From Streptomyces glomeratus (lineage in GTDB: Bacteria; Actinomycetota; Actinomycetes; Streptomycetales; Streptomycetaceae), in assembly GCF_021462825.1 (NCBI RefSeq), contig NZ_JAKEEB010000001.1, positions 401,636 to 465,635 on the forward strand: a DNA stretch of 64,000 nt, in the 5' to 3' direction. Below the pieces are notes generated by a model, which was given only the letters and a program-made list of their open reading frames with translations, was not told where the DNA came from and did no database searches. Position 1 is the first letter of the stretch. Each line of letters begins with the position of its first letter. Both the position numbers and the translations under genes were made by a program. Positions 1 through 11,013 of the stretch are shown in pieces.

Positions 1-355
1 CCGCGTCGTACAGCGCCCCCAGATGGCACAGTTCCAGGGCGCCCTCGCTGATGAGGCCGCTGTCGACCAGGAACCGTCCCACCCGGTGGCGCGTCCCCGC
101 CTCGGCGACCGCCTCGCGCCAGCCGTCCTCGTCGAGCGCGCCGCGCGCGATGAGCAGGGCGTCGAGGCCGGGGGTCGCGGGGCTCTCGGCGTACACCACC
201 TGGCCGTCGGCCAGATGGAGCAGGCCTCCCTCGCGCATCAGCACTCCGGTGGCCCGTTCGGCGGCGAGCCTGCTGAGCATGGGGGACAGGCCGCCGCTCG
301 GGATCTGCGTGCGCTGCCGCGTGGGCAGCGGGGGCGGCGGAGGAGTCGCGACCAT
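1..355 (-). CDS. Conserved hypothetical protein, DUF4388-like N-terminal region (3' end cut by window)
   Basis: The first 118 codons are visible and the rest lies left of the window. After a proline-rich start the protein reads like the small regulatory domains (PATAN/DUF4388 type) of actinobacterial and myxobacterial regulators: a short strand-helix section, 'GVLMREGGLLHLADGQVVYAES', then 'GRFLVDSGLISEGALELC'. ATG at 355 lies 2 nt after the TGA of the upstream gene, so the two are almost certainly co-transcribed. The family assignment rests on general resemblance. No catalytic residues are visible and the function is unknown. Confidence 0.6.
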   Translation of the reverse strand, partial: MVATPPPPPLPTRQRTQIPSGGLSPMLSRLAAERATGVLMREGGLLHLADGQVVYAESPATPGLDALLIARGALDEDGWREAVAEAGTRHRVGRFLVDSGLISEGALELCHLGALYDA

Positions 356-357
356 CG

Positions 358-756
358 TCATCCCAGCACCAGCCGCCCGGCCATCTCGCCGAGCCGGATG
401 CGGGCGAGGGCGAGGTTGCCTTCCGCGCGGGCCAGCCACAGGTGCAGGAAGACGCTGCTGTCGAACGTCGTCGGGACGAACCGCAGCAGGTGGTAGCTGT
501 CCCGGTTGGCGATGATCAGGTCCTCGACCGGGCACGCGTCGTCGGACCAGTCGGCGTCGTCCTCCGGGGCGAACGCGCGGTGTTCGGCGGCCAGCCGGGC
601 CAGCTCCGCGGCCTCCGCCGCGGTCGTCTCGTGGTCACCGCCGGGTGCGTCCCCGACCGTGCCCAGCGCGAGCCCGCTGGTCCAGTCGACCACCGCGGCG
701 CCCCGGGCACCGGGCAGTCGCATGGCTTCCAACAGGCACTCGTCGATTCCGGGCAC
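358..756 (-). CDS. Small conserved protein, possibly roadblock/LC7-like
   Basis: A protein of 132 residues. I place the start at GTG 756 because a GGAGGGG ribosome binding site sits 7-13 nt upstream; an ATG further upstream in frame at 879 has no such site. The N-terminus (PGIDECLLEAMRLPGARG AAVVDW) resembles actinobacterial roadblock/LC7 and DUF-type GTPase accessory proteins: a helix, then a strand with 'AAVVDWTSGLALG', an acidic middle, and 'FLHLWLARAEGNLALARIRL' near the end. It is followed after 2 nt by the next gene, so the pair is likely one operon. Function is not established. Confidence 0.6.
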   Translation of the reverse strand: MPGIDECLLEAMRLPGARGAAVVDWTSGLALGTVGDAPGGDHETTAAEAAELARLAAEHRAFAPEDDADWSDDACPVEDLIIANRDSYHLLRFVPTTFDSSVFLHLWLARAEGNLALARIRLGEMAGRLVLG

Positions 757-910
757 CCTGGCTCCCCTCCCGCCTCTGGTACGGATGAGTGACTCTGAGG
801 CTACGCAACGTGTGCGCGAAGGGGTGAGCGTTCTGGCATTTTCCAGTGGAACATGCGCGGAATCACTAAGGTGGGTCAACTGACCTTGTTCGCAAGGCGG
901 TTGGGGCGGA

Positions 911-974
911 GGGGGTGCCCCCTTGCCGACCTGCGGGTATGCGGGCGGTGCGCCCGGAGGGGGGCGCCGCCCCC
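911..974. terminator. G/C hairpins downstream of the decarboxylase gene
   Basis: The 237-bp gap 757-993 holds no gene. It contains two compact inverted repeats: GGGGG-TG-CCCCC at 911-922 and a 7-bp perfect repeat GGGGGCG/CGCCCCC at 960-974. Both lie just past the stop of the minus-strand decarboxylase gene, so they could end its transcript. Neither is followed by a T-run, which is normal for Streptomyces. Confidence 0.4.
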
Positions 975-993
975 GGGGGGGTGCTCGGGCTGC

Positions 994-2382
994 TCAGAGA
1001 TCCGTCAGTGCGCTTACGCGCGCCCCGCCCGACTCGGCCACGATCTCCTCGACGGTCTGCGGCTCCCGTACGACCGCGAACCGGATGCCTCCGCCCTCGT
1101 CCGGCGCGTAGCCGTACACCCCCGGGCGGGCCAGGGAGTTGTACGCGTAGTGATGCGCGAAGTAGTACGCCCCGGTGTCCAGGGCCGCCGCGTGGTCGCC
1201 CGGCTCGAGCAACGGCAGCGCGTGTGCCTGGGCCAGCAGATCGCCGGCGAAGCACGCCGGCCCGGCCACGTCCTGCACCACGGTCGGCCCCTGCTTCGGG
1301 TGCCCCTTGGCGTCGTAGGCCGCGATCCGCAGCGGCCAGGACCCCGGCGCGTACACCGTGCGGGTCGCGACCTGCACGCCCGCGTGCGTGACCGCCACGG
1401 CCCGTCCGCCCGCGCGCTTGGTGTACTCCACCCGCGCCACCACGGTCCCGTGCTTGGCCAGCAGCGACCGCCCGAACTCCGTGACCAGTCCGTACCGCCC
1501 GTCGAACAGCCCCGGAACCGCCTCCGCCAGCAGCCGCGCGTACTGCGCGTACGTCGGTGTCGTGGTGTCCGACGTGAAGTTGACCGGCAGCCCGCCGCCG
1601 ATGTCGATCGTGTCGATCCGGCGGCGGCCGATCCGCCGGTTGATCTCCTCGGCGAGCGCGTAGCTCTCCGCGATGCCCCGCGCCATCAGCGACAGCGGCA
1701 CTCCCTGGGAGCCGGAGTGCGCGTGCAGCCGGGTCAGCCAGGGCCGGTCGGCACAGGCGCGGATCAGCCACTCGCGCGCCCCCTCGTCCCGCAGTGCAAC
1801 CCCGAACTTGGAGGTCGCGGTCGCCGTGGACAGTGCGTCGATCGCACCGGCGCCGACCTGCGGGTTCACGCGCATCCCGAGCGGGGAGGACGTCTTCGTC
1901 TGCCGCATGAGGGCGTCGACGCGGTCCAGCTCCTGAGGGTTGTCCACGTTCACGGCGATGCCCAGCGCCAGCGCCTCCCGCAGCTCCGCCGTCGTCTTGG
2001 CGGGCGAGTCCAGCACCGTCCGTTCCGGCTCCACTCCGGCCGCGCGGGCCAGCGCCAGCTCCCCGGGGCTCGCCACCTCCGCGCCGATGCCCGCCTCCCG
2101 CAGCAGCCGCAGCACCGGGACCAGCGGGGTCGCCTTCACCGCGAAGGCGTGCAGCACCGGGGTGCCGGGCGCGACCACCGCGTCGAAGGCCGCCCGCAGC
2201 GCGGCCGCCGAGTCCCGGATGCCGACGACGTCCAGCAGGCCGACGAGGGGCGCGTCCGGCCCCAGAAGTCCCTGCTCGACGGCGCTGCGCACGGCCTCGT
2301 CCCGGCGCACCACCCGGTTCACGTCGTCGGGGCGCCCGTCCCCGTCCCGGTGGTTGTCGAGTTCCGTCCCGCTGTGCCTCAT
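994..2382 (-). CDS. Diaminopimelate decarboxylase-family PLP enzyme (fold type III)
   Basis: About 462 residues, the usual length of the alanine-racemase-fold decarboxylases (LysA, carboxynorspermidine or ornithine decarboxylase). The N-terminal barrel has the PLP lysine in 'HAFAVKATPL' and the substrate loop 'LHAHSGSQG'; 'IDIGGGLPVNF' binds PLP phosphate. The C-terminal beta domain carries 'GPACFAGDLLAQ' with the active-site cysteine typical of LysA and 'DTGAYYFAHHYAYNS'. The exact substrate is uncertain, because many Streptomyces carry a separate LysA in the lysine pathway and this gene stands alone. Start choice: ATG 2382 and ATG 2415 both follow near-identical GGGGG tracts (a 33-bp in-frame duplication); the shorter form fits family length. 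Confidence 0.8.
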   Translation of the reverse strand: MRHSGTELDNHRDGDGRPDDVNRVVRRDEAVRSAVEQGLLGPDAPLVGLLDVVGIRDSAAALRAAFDAVVAPGTPVLHAFAVKATPLVPVLRLLREAGIGAEVASPGELALARAAGVEPERTVLDSPAKTTAELREALALGIAVNVDNPQELDRVDALMRQTKTSSPLGMRVNPQVGAGAIDALSTATATSKFGVALRDEGAREWLIRACADRPWLTRLHAHSGSQGVPLSLMARGIAESYALAEEINRRIGRRRIDTIDIGGGLPVNFTSDTTTPTYAQYARLLAEAVPGLFDGRYGLVTEFGRSLLAKHGTVVARVEYTKRAGGRAVAVTHAGVQVATRTVYAPGSWPLRIAAYDAKGHPKQGPTVVQDVAGPACFAGDLLAQAHALPLLEPGDHAAALDTGAYYFAHHYAYNSLARPGVYGYAPDEGGGIRFAVVREPQTVEEIVAESGGARVSALTDL

Positions 2383-2507
2383 GTTCACCGCGTCCCCCGT
2401 CCGGTCGCGCCTCATGTTCGCCGCGACCCCCGTTCCCCCGTACCGCTCTTCGCGGCCCTGTCTCCAGCCAAACACCCCCGCGGCCGCCGTGCTGGCGCAC
2501 GAACGTA

Positions 2508-2543
2508 TTGACTAGCTCTATTCATGACGCGAGGATGTGAATA
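2508..2543 (+). promoter_or_regulatory. Promoter and candidate operator of the hut operon
   Basis: TTGACT at 2508-2513 and GAGGAT at 2531-2536, separated by 17 bp, match vegetative Streptomyces promoters. An inverted repeat TATTCA (2519-2524) - N13 - TGAATA (2538-2543) covers the spacer, the -10 box and the predicted start point. This placement suits a repressor. The leader to hutU would be about 66 nt. The repressor itself is not in the window. Confidence 0.55.
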
Positions 2544-2609
2544 ACCACTGCAACAGTCCCCGCGCGCCCCCCACCCGGCCGCGTGCGGCCGTCCACCAGG
2601 AGGCAGACC

Positions 2610-4270
<1,661 letters not shown>

Positions 4271-4274
<4 letters not shown>

Positions 4275-5551
4275 CGCACGGAGAACGCGCACGGGGCGGG
4301 GGCGGCGCCCCCCGGCCCGTGCCCGGCGGCTCCTTCCACGAGATGTGGCGGGAGCTGGCACCCGTCGGCCGGCACCCCGGCTCCGGCGGTTACCGCCGTT
4401 TCGCCTGGACCGGTGCCGACTCGGAGTGCCGGGCCTGGTTCGAGGAGCAGGCCCGGGCCCGGGGGCTCGTCCACGAGGTGGACCGGAACGGCAACCAGTG
4501 GGCCTGGCTGGGGGATCCCACCGCAGGGGACGCCGTGGTGACCGGATCGCATCTGGACTCCGTGCCCGACGGCGGCGCCTTCGACGGGCCTCTCGGGGTC
4601 GTCTCCTCCTTCGCCGCCCTCGACGAACTGCGGGCGCGGGGTGTCGAGTTCGGCAGGCCCTTCGCCATCGTCAACTTCGGGGACGAGGAGGGTGCCCGCT
4701 TCGGTCTCGCCTGCGTCGGATCGCGGCTGACCGCCGGGCAGCTCACCGTCGAGCAGGCCCACCGGCTCACCGACGGCGACGGGATCACGCTGCCGCGGGC
4801 CATGGAGGCCGCCGGATACGACCCCGACGCCATCGGGCCCGACCCCGAACGGCTCGGCCGTATCGGCGCGTTCGTCGAACTGCATGTCGAGCAGGGGCGG
4901 ACCCTGGACCTGAGCGGTGACCCCGTGGGCATCGCCAGCGCGATCTGGCCGCACGGGCGGTGGCGGTTCGACTTCCGCGGCGAGGCCAACCACGCGGGGA
5001 CCACACGGCTCGTCGACCGCCGCGACCCCATGCTGTCGTACGCGGAGACCGTCCTCGCCGCCCGCCGGGAAGCCGAACTCGCCGGTGCCGTCGCCACGTT
5101 CGGCAAGATCGCCGTGGAGCCGAACGGCGTCAACGCCATCCCCTCCCTCGTGCGCGGCTGGCTCGACTCCCGGGCCGCCGACCAGGCGAGCCTGGACGCC
5201 GTGGTCGGCGGCGTCGAGAAGGCGGCCCGTGAGTACGCGGAGGCCCACGGCATCGACCTCGACGTCGTCCGTGAGTCCTTCACGCCCGTCGTCGAGTTCG
5301 ACCACGCCCTGCGCGACGAGCTCGCCCGCATCCTCGGCAAGGACCGGGACCCGGGGCTGACCGTCCCCGTCCTGGGTACCGGTGCCGGACACGACGCCGG
5401 GATCCTCTCCGGGAGCATTCCGACCGCCATGCTGTTCGTGCGCAACCCCACGGGCGTCTCCCACTCCCCGGCCGAGTACGCCGCCGAGGACGACTGCCTG
5501 GCCGGGGTGACCGCACTCGCCGACGTACTGGAAGGGCTGGTTCGCAGGTGA
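4271..5551 (+). CDS. M20-family amidohydrolase (annotated type: allantoate amidohydrolase/N-carbamoylase), likely N-formylglutamate deformylase
   Basis: A 426-residue member of the M20 peptidase / hydantoinase-carbamoylase family. Metal ligands are visible: '[12 protein letters not shown]' (His94), Asp105 in 'AFDGPLG', 'FGDEEGARF' (Glu139/140), 'ELHVEQG', and the C-terminal 'VSHSPAEYA'. '[11 protein letters not shown]' marks the dimerisation/substrate domain. Homologues are usually named allantoate amidohydrolase, but the gene sits between hutU and hutF with 4-bp GTGA overlaps on both sides. The HutF route leaves N-formylglutamate, and no classical HutG is present, so I infer that this enzyme releases formate from N-formyl-L-glutamate. 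The family call is firm; the substrate is inference. Confidence 0.85.
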
Positions 5552-6882
5552 CGCAGACGTACTGGCTGGAACACGCCTGGCTCGACCCCGCCGTCGAGCC
5601 GGGCGTCGCCCTGGAGGTCGCCGGCGGCCGCATCACCTCGGTCCGCAGGGGCGCCGCCACCCCGCCGCCCGGCGCCGAGATCCTGCGCGGGCTCACCTTG
5701 CCCGGGCTCGCCAACGCCCACTCGCACGCCTTCCACCGGGCCCTGCGCTCCACGGTCCAGGTCGGCTCCGGCACCTTCTGGACCTGGCGGGAGGTCATGT
5801 ACTCGTTCGCCGACCGGCTGACCCCCCAGACGTACCACGCGCTCGCCCGCGCCGTGTACGCGGAGATGGCGCTCGCCGGTGTCACCGCGGTCGGCGAGTT
5901 CCACTACGTTCACCACACCCCGGACGGCACGCCCTACGCCGACCCCAACGCCATGGGCGAGGCGCTCATCGACGCCGCCGCCGAGGCCGGCATCCGCATC
6001 ACCCTCCTCGACACCGCCTATCTCTCCTCCGGCTTCGGACAGCCGCCCAACGCCCATCAGCTCCGCTTCTCCGACGGCACCGCCGAGGCCTGGGCAGAAC
6101 GCTGTTCACTTCTCAAAGAACGGGATCACGCGCGGATCGGTGCGGCCGTCCACTCCGTACGGGCCGTGCCGGCCACGCAGCTGGCGACGGTGGCGCGCTG
6201 GGCCGAGGAGCGGCGGGCCCCGCTGCATGTCCACCTGTCCGAGCAGACGGCGGAGAACAACGCCTGCCTGGAGGCCCACGGCCGCACCCCGACGCAGCTC
6301 CTCGCCGACCACGGCGTCCTCGGGCCGCGCACCACGGGCGTCCACAACACCCACCTCACGGACGAGGACATCCGGCTGATCGGCTCCACCTCCACCGGCA
6401 CCTGCATGTGCCCGACCACCGAGCGGGACCTCGCGGACGGCATCGGCCCGGCCAAGGCACTCCAGGCGGCCGGCTCCCCGCTCTCGCTGGGCTCCGACAG
6501 CCACGCCGTCATCGACCTGCTCGAGGAAGCGCGCGCCATGGAGCTCAACGAGCGGCTGCGCACCCGCACACGGGGCCACTGGACGGCGGCGGCGCTGCTG
6601 CGGGCCGCCTCCGCCGACGGGCACGCCGCACTCGGCTGGGAGGGAGCGGGGGTACTGGAGGCCGGTGCGCCCGCCGACTTCACGACGATCGCGCTCGACT
6701 CGGTCAGGACCGCGGGGCCGCTGCCGCGGCTGGGCGCGGAGACGGCCGTCTTCGCCGCGACGGCAGCGGATGTGCGCCATACGGTCGTGGGCGGACGGCA
6801 CATCGTCCGCGACGGGGCGCACACACGCGTACCGGATGTGCCGCGGGCGCTGACGGACGCCGTCGAAGCCCTGCGCGCCTGA
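5548..6882 (+). CDS. hutF: Formimidoylglutamate deiminase
   Basis: Amidohydrolase-superfamily enzyme of 444 residues. It converts N-formimidoyl-L-glutamate to N-formyl-L-glutamate and ammonia. The metal site is visible: '[11 protein letters not shown]' (His58, His60), 'LHVHLSEQ', '[11 protein letters not shown]' and '[14 protein letters not shown]'. The Glu-Gln and Ser-His-Ala-Val pattern and the length separate HutF from the longer HutI-type imidazolonepropionase. GTG 5548 overlaps the preceding stop (GTGA). Presence of HutF instead of HutE/HutG-type formiminoglutamase shows that this organism uses the five-step pathway through formylglutamate. Confidence 0.92.
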   Translation: MTQTYWLEHAWLDPAVEPGVALEVAGGRITSVRRGAATPPPGAEILRGLTLPGLANAHSHAFHRALRSTVQVGSGTFWTWREVMYSFADRLTPQTYHALARAVYAEMALAGVTAVGEFHYVHHTPDGTPYADPNAMGEALIDAAAEAGIRITLLDTAYLSSGFGQPPNAHQLRFSDGTAEAWAERCSLLKERDHARIGAAVHSVRAVPATQLATVARWAEERRAPLHVHLSEQTAENNACLEAHGRTPTQLLADHGVLGPRTTGVHNTHLTDEDIRLIGSTSTGTCMCPTTERDLADGIGPAKALQAAGSPLSLGSDSHAVIDLLEEARAMELNERLRTRTRGHWTAAALLRAASADGHAALGWEGAGVLEAGAPADFTTIALDSVRTAGPLPRLGAETAVFAATAADVRHTVVGGRHIVRDGAHTRVPDVPRALTDAVEALRA

Positions 6883-6917
6883 CGTCCACCACCGGTCCGG
6901 CCACCCACGAGGAACCC

Positions 6918-8093
6918 ATGAGCAGCAGCACGGTCATCACCAACATCGCCAGCCTGGTCACCAACGACCCCTCCCTCGGTGACACTTCGCCCCTCGGACT
7001 GATCCGGGACGCGGCCGTCGTCATCGACGGCGACCGCGTCGCGTGGATCGGTGAGTCAAGCAAAGCACCCGCCACCGACAACCGGGTCGACGCCGGCGGC
7101 CGGGCGGTGATCCCGGGCTTCGTGGACTCCCATTCGCACCTCGTCTTCGCGGGCGACCGCACCGAGGAGTTCAACGCCCGCATGTCGGGCCGCGGCTACT
7201 CGGCGGGCGGCATCCGCACCACGGTCGCGGCGACCCGGGCCGCATCGGACGCGGAGCTGGAGGCCGGCCTGGTGCGCTACCTCACCGAGGCCCTCCGCCA
7301 GGGCACCACCACCTTCGAGACGAAGTCCGGCTACGGCCTCACCGTCCGGGACGAGGCACGGTCCCTGCGCATCGCGTCCGCGCACACGGACGAGGTCACC
7401 TACCTTGGCGCCCACATCGTCTCCCCGGACTACGCCGAGGACCCCGCCGCGTACGTGGCCCTGGTCACCGGTGAGATGCTCGACGCCTGCGCCCCGTACG
7501 CCCGGTGGATCGACGTCTTCTGCGAGAAGGGCGCCTTCGACGGCGACCAGGCCCGCGCGATCCTCACCGCGGGCAGGGCGAAGGGCCTGCACCCGCGCGT
7601 CCACGCCAACCAGCTGTCGTACGGCCCGGGAGTGCAGCTCGCCGTCGAACTCGACGCGGCCAGCGCCGACCACTGCACCCACCTGACGGACGCCGACGTC
7701 GACGCGCTGGCCAACGGCCGTACGGTCGCCACGCTTCTGCCGGGCGCCGAGTTCTCCACCCGCGCGCAGTGGCCCGATGCCCGCCGGCTGCTCGACGCGG
7801 GCGTCACGGTGGCCCTGTCCACGGACTGCAACCCGGGCTCGTCCTTCACGTCCTCGGTCCCGTTCTGCGTCGCGCTGGCCGTACGGGACATGGGGATGAC
7901 CCCGGACGAGGCCGTCTGGTCGGCCACGGCGGGCGGAGCCGAGGCCCTGCGCCGCACGGACATCGGCCGCCTCACCCCGGGCGCGTACGCGGACCTGGCC
8001 CTCCTCGACGCCCCGAGCCATGTCCACCTGGCCTACCGGCCCGGCGTGCCGCTCGTCACCGGAGTGTGGCGGCGAGGCGTGCGGGTGGTCTGA
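6918..8093 (+). CDS. hutI: Imidazolonepropionase
   Basis: Third step of histidine degradation: opens 4-imidazolone-5-propanoate to N-formimidoylglutamate. 391 residues. Metal-binding and substrate motifs are visible: '[15 protein letters not shown]', '[10 protein letters not shown]', '[11 protein letters not shown]', 'ADHCTHLT', '[10 protein letters not shown]'. ATG 6918 is chosen because CGAGGAA stands about 8 nt upstream. A 35-nt gap separates it from hutF, and it ends the operon. The reading frame is open far upstream of this ATG, but that extension is only a shadow of hutF. Confidence 0.96.
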   Translation: MSSSTVITNIASLVTNDPSLGDTSPLGLIRDAAVVIDGDRVAWIGESSKAPATDNRVDAGGRAVIPGFVDSHSHLVFAGDRTEEFNARMSGRGYSAGGIRTTVAATRAASDAELEAGLVRYLTEALRQGTTTFETKSGYGLTVRDEARSLRIASAHTDEVTYLGAHIVSPDYAEDPAAYVALVTGEMLDACAPYARWIDVFCEKGAFDGDQARAILTAGRAKGLHPRVHANQLSYGPGVQLAVELDAASADHCTHLTDADVDALANGRTVATLLPGAEFSTRAQWPDARRLLDAGVTVALSTDCNPGSSFTSSVPFCVALAVRDMGMTPDEAVWSATAGGAEALRRTDIGRLTPGAYADLALLDAPSHVHLAYRPGVPLVTGVWRRGVRVV

Positions 8094-8096
8094 CCG

Positions 8097-9647
8097 TCAG
8101 GTCGCGCCCGCCCGCCACCGCTGCTCCGCGCCCCCGGTCAGCGGCGACAGCGACAGGCTGCCGTCGTCGTTCGCGGTGAGCGCGGTCTCGATGGCGATGG
8201 CCGGGCGGATGACACCGTCGTCGTCCACGGTGAACATGAGGTTCCGGCCGTTGCGGCCGTAGACCGAGGAGCACTCCCAGACCCCGACGCCTCTGTCGAC
8301 CGAGCCGCGGCTGTCCAGACAGAAGTCGGGGTCGGCGGACGACTGCAGGACACTGCGTTCGGAGTCCACGCGCCACCGCTGGCTGGAGGAGGAGGTGCAG
8401 GGCACCATGACGACGTCCGTGCCGTCGTAGAAATCCCCGCCGACCTCCAGGCACAGGCCCGAGGCCGCGTTCACCACCTGGGCGAAGGTGCCGTTCGGCG
8501 CATGGGACGGGGTGCGTTTCGGAGTCGGCTTCGGGCGCAGCGTCCGCGACGGCGTGGGACTCGGGGTCGAGGAGGGGGACGGGGACGGAGACGGAGAGGG
8601 GGACGCGGAGGTCGGGGAGGGCGTAGGCGCGGGTGCCGAGACCGTCGTCGTCACCGTCACCGGCGGCGGGTTCAGGGGTGTCGCGGCGGCCGGGGCGGAG
8701 TGCTCCGGCGAGCCGCCCGAGGACACGAGGAAGAGGAGCAGGGGGACGAGGGCCACGCCGAGGGCCGCCGAGGCCAGGGCCAGCCGGCGGGAGTGCGACC
8801 AGGAGCCCGTCGCGGCACCGGTTCCGGCCAGGGGCTCGGCCGCGCGGCGCGTGACGTAGGCCGTACCGCGCCACGGCAGCAGCCCCTCCGCGAGCGCCGC
8901 GCGCGGCTGGTCGCGCAGGACGGACAGTTCCTCGAACGCGGCCGTGCAGTGCGGGCAGTGCGCCATGTGGGCGTTCAGATCGGTGCTGTAGCGGGGCTGG
9001 TCCGGCCGTACGGACTCCTCGATCAGCCTGCGGAAGTCACCGCAGCGCGGGTCCTCGGAGGCGGCGAGCCGGGCTCTGAGGGAAGCCTGGCCGAGGGCCG
9101 CCAGCGCCCGCTGGGTGCGGTCCGCGACGTCTTCGGGGCTCAGGCCGAGGAAGACCGCCGTGCGGTCCTCGGGTTCCCCCTCCACGATCCCGTACCAGAC
9201 GAGGCCCTGGGTGCGGGACGGCAGGGACCGGAAGGCGGCGAGCATCGGCGGGAGCGGACCGGCTGCTCCCGCCCGGCTCAGCACCAGCAGCAGGCCGGGG
9301 TCGAGGCCGCCCGCCCGCTCGTCGCGGGCCCAGGAGGAGGCCAGCCGTACGGTCAGCAGCAGAAGGTGGTGCCGCAGCGGGACACCGGGGTCGCTGCCGC
9401 GTGCCGCTTCTCTGGCCGCGAGGGTGAACGCCTGCGCCGCGAGCTGCCGTGCCGCCGACTCGCTCGTCGTGCACACACGGGCGTACTCGAGCACGGACGG
9501 CCGGTGCCGCGCGCGCAGCTCCTGGAGCGCCGGATAGACGCCGGGCGTGTCGGCCCGCAGCAACTCGGTGAGACGCACGTCGGACGCGTCCGCGTGCACC
9601 CCGCCAGTGGTCTCGACGTCGTTGTCGGTCCCGTCGGCCCGGGCCAT
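8097..9647 (-). CDS. Membrane protein: sigma-like domain + anti-sigma-type zinc finger + TM + ricin B lectin domain
   Basis: 516 residues; ATG 9647 follows GAGGAGG at 7-8 nt. Order of parts: residues about 20-200 resemble ECF sigma regions 2 and 4 ('YARVCTTSESAARQLAAQAF', 'LPSRTQGLVWYGIVEGE', 'LGLSPEDVADRTQRAL'). Then comes 'HMAHCPHC', the His-x3-Cys-x2-Cys of zf-HC2 anti-sigma domains. One transmembrane helix ('LALASAALGVALVPLLLFLV') is followed by a Pro/Ser/Thr linker of about 60 residues, then a C-terminal ricin-type beta-trefoil with 'SGLCLEV' and a Q-x-W motif. Topology would put the sigma-like part inside and the lectin outside. It could be a sugar- or wall-sensing regulator. Its stop is 3 bp from convergent hutI. 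Confidence 0.8.
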   Translation of the reverse strand: MARADGTDNDVETTGGVHADASDVRLTELLRADTPGVYPALQELRARHRPSVLEYARVCTTSESAARQLAAQAFTLAAREAARGSDPGVPLRHHLLLLTVRLASSWARDERAGGLDPGLLLVLSRAGAAGPLPPMLAAFRSLPSRTQGLVWYGIVEGEPEDRTAVFLGLSPEDVADRTQRALAALGQASLRARLAASEDPRCGDFRRLIEESVRPDQPRYSTDLNAHMAHCPHCTAAFEELSVLRDQPRAALAEGLLPWRGTAYVTRRAAEPLAGTGAATGSWSHSRRLALASAALGVALVPLLLFLVSSGGSPEHSAPAAATPLNPPPVTVTTTVSAPAPTPSPTSASPSPSPSPSPSSTPSPTPSRTLRPKPTPKRTPSHAPNGTFAQVVNAASGLCLEVGGDFYDGTDVVMVPCTSSSSQRWRVDSERSVLQSSADPDFCLDSRGSVDRGVGVWECSSVYGRNGRNLMFTVDDDGVIRPAIAIETALTANDDGSLSLSPLTGGAEQRWRAGAT

Positions 9648-9838
9648 CCACCTGCCTCCTCGCGCCCCCGCGGCCATGCGCCAGAACCCTGGCGTACCAG
9701 CCGGTTCGGTGGGTGACCATAGTGGTGGAAGGGGACTCCCGAGGAAAGAGGTTTCCCCGGGTAACTGACGGCGTGCCGCCGGGTGCCGTTACGGCAACCC
9801 CCCGTCGTACGGTCCGGGTTGCCGCACAGCGTCCCCAC

Positions 9839-10765
9839 TCACTCCTCGACCGTGAGTCCCTTGCGCAGCCGTACCAGCGTCCGGGTCAGCAGGCGCGAGA
9901 CGTGCATCTGCGAGATGCCCAGTTCCTCGCCGATCTCCGACTGCGTCATGTTGGCCACGAACCGCAGCGAGAGGATCTTCCGGTCCCGAGGCGGCAGTTC
10001 GGCGATCAGCGGCTTCAACGACTCGATGTACTCGATGCCTTCGAGGCCGTGGTCCTCGTATCCGATGCGGTCCGCGAGCGCGCTCTCGGAGTCGTCCTCC
10101 TCCGGCTGTGCGTCGAGGGAGCTCGCCGTATAGGCGTTGGACGCCGCCATGCCCTCGACGACCTCGTCCCGCGAGAGGCCGAGGCGCTCCGCGAGTTCCG
10201 TCGGGGTGGGTGCACGGTCGAGCTGCTGGGCGAGTTCGTCGCCGGCCTTCGCCAGGTCGAGGCGGAGTTCCTGCAGCCGTCGCGGGACGCGCACGGACCA
10301 TGACGTGTCACGGAAGAAACGCTTGATCTCGCCGATGATCGTCGGCATGGCGAAGGTGGGGAACTCCACGCCCCGGCTGAGTTCGAAGCGGTCGATGGCC
10401 TTGATCAGGCCGATCGTGCCGACCTGGATGATGTCCTCCATCGGCTCGCTGCGCGTGCGGAAGCGGGAGGCGGCGAACTTGACCAGCGCCAGGTTCAGTT
10501 CGACGAGGGTGTTGCGGACGTACGCGTATGCGTGCGTGCCCTCCTCGAGCGACTCCAGCCGTTCGAAGAGCGTCTTGGACAGGGCCCGTGCGTCGACGGC
10601 CCCCACCTCGTCGTACGGGGGGATCTCCGGGAGATCGACCGGACCGCGCGGAGCGGGGACACCGCCCGGGTGTGCGGGGCCGGCTGTGGGGTACGCGTCC
10701 GGTCGTGCCGGAGAGGGTGCCGACGTCGCCCTCTTGTTCTGCGATGCGTCGAGCCGGGGTGACAT
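9839..10765 (-). CDS. sigI: SigB/SigF-family stress sigma factor, probably SigI
   Basis: 308 residues. Region 2 is visible ('LVKFAASRFRTRSEPMEDIIQVGTIGLIKAIDRFE...FPTFAMPTIIGEIKRFFRD'), then region 3 and a region-4 helix-turn-helix ('MTQSEIGEELGISQMHVSRLL'), the standard layout of group 3 SigB/SigF/SigG factors. An acidic/proline-rich N-terminal tail of about 50 residues precedes it. ATG 10765 has GGAGGA 5 nt upstream. It is divergent from a STAS antagonist and an anti-sigma kinase gene, the three parts of a partner-switching module. The symbol rests on remembered position next to hut in S. coelicolor (sigI region). Confidence 0.85.
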   Translation of the reverse strand: MSPRLDASQNKRATSAPSPARPDAYPTAGPAHPGGVPAPRGPVDLPEIPPYDEVGAVDARALSKTLFERLESLEEGTHAYAYVRNTLVELNLALVKFAASRFRTRSEPMEDIIQVGTIGLIKAIDRFELSRGVEFPTFAMPTIIGEIKRFFRDTSWSVRVPRRLQELRLDLAKAGDELAQQLDRAPTPTELAERLGLSRDEVVEGMAASNAYTASSLDAQPEEDDSESALADRIGYEDHGLEGIEYIESLKPLIAELPPRDRKILSLRFVANMTQSEIGEELGISQMHVSRLLTRTLVRLRKGLTVEE

Positions 10766-10919
10766 GTGTCCTCCATCGTTCTCGGCATATGGCAGCCGAT
10801 GCCAATACGTGCTCTACGGTGTGCGGCGCCTCCAAAGCCGGCCGTGTCGTACGGGTGTCCCTACTAGCCCTACCTGCTTTCGTCTGGCCGCCGCAAGTGC
10901 GCTCTGTAGTGAAATGTCC

Positions 10920-10943
10920 GTTTTAGTAGGGTTGTTCGGGTGT
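10920..10943 (+). promoter_or_regulatory. SigB-type promoter candidate upstream of the anti-anti-sigma gene
   Basis: GTTT (10920-10923) - N14 - GGGTGT (10938-10943) fits the GTTT-N14-16-GGGTAT pattern read by SigB/SigF-like factors of Streptomyces. It lies 70 bp before the STAS gene and points toward it. It would let the sigma factor family, possibly the divergent one itself, drive its own regulators. Confidence 0.5.
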
Positions 10944-11013
10944 CGGGAAACGTGAGGAAGGCGTAGTGTTCGAGGGCGTCCACCAACAGCGACGACGTCG
11001 GGAGAGAGACGGC

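Noticed and set aside
866..2500. 544-codon minus-strand frame and 552-codon plus-strand frame over the decarboxylase gene
   Set aside because: Only the third frame contains the PLP lysine and other family motifs; the two others are shadows.
9751..9765. GTTTCCCCGGGTAAC looked like a SigB-type promoter
   Set aside because: GTTT and GGGTAA are only a few bases apart, not 14-16, so it cannot be such a promoter; it is a near palindrome of unknown use.
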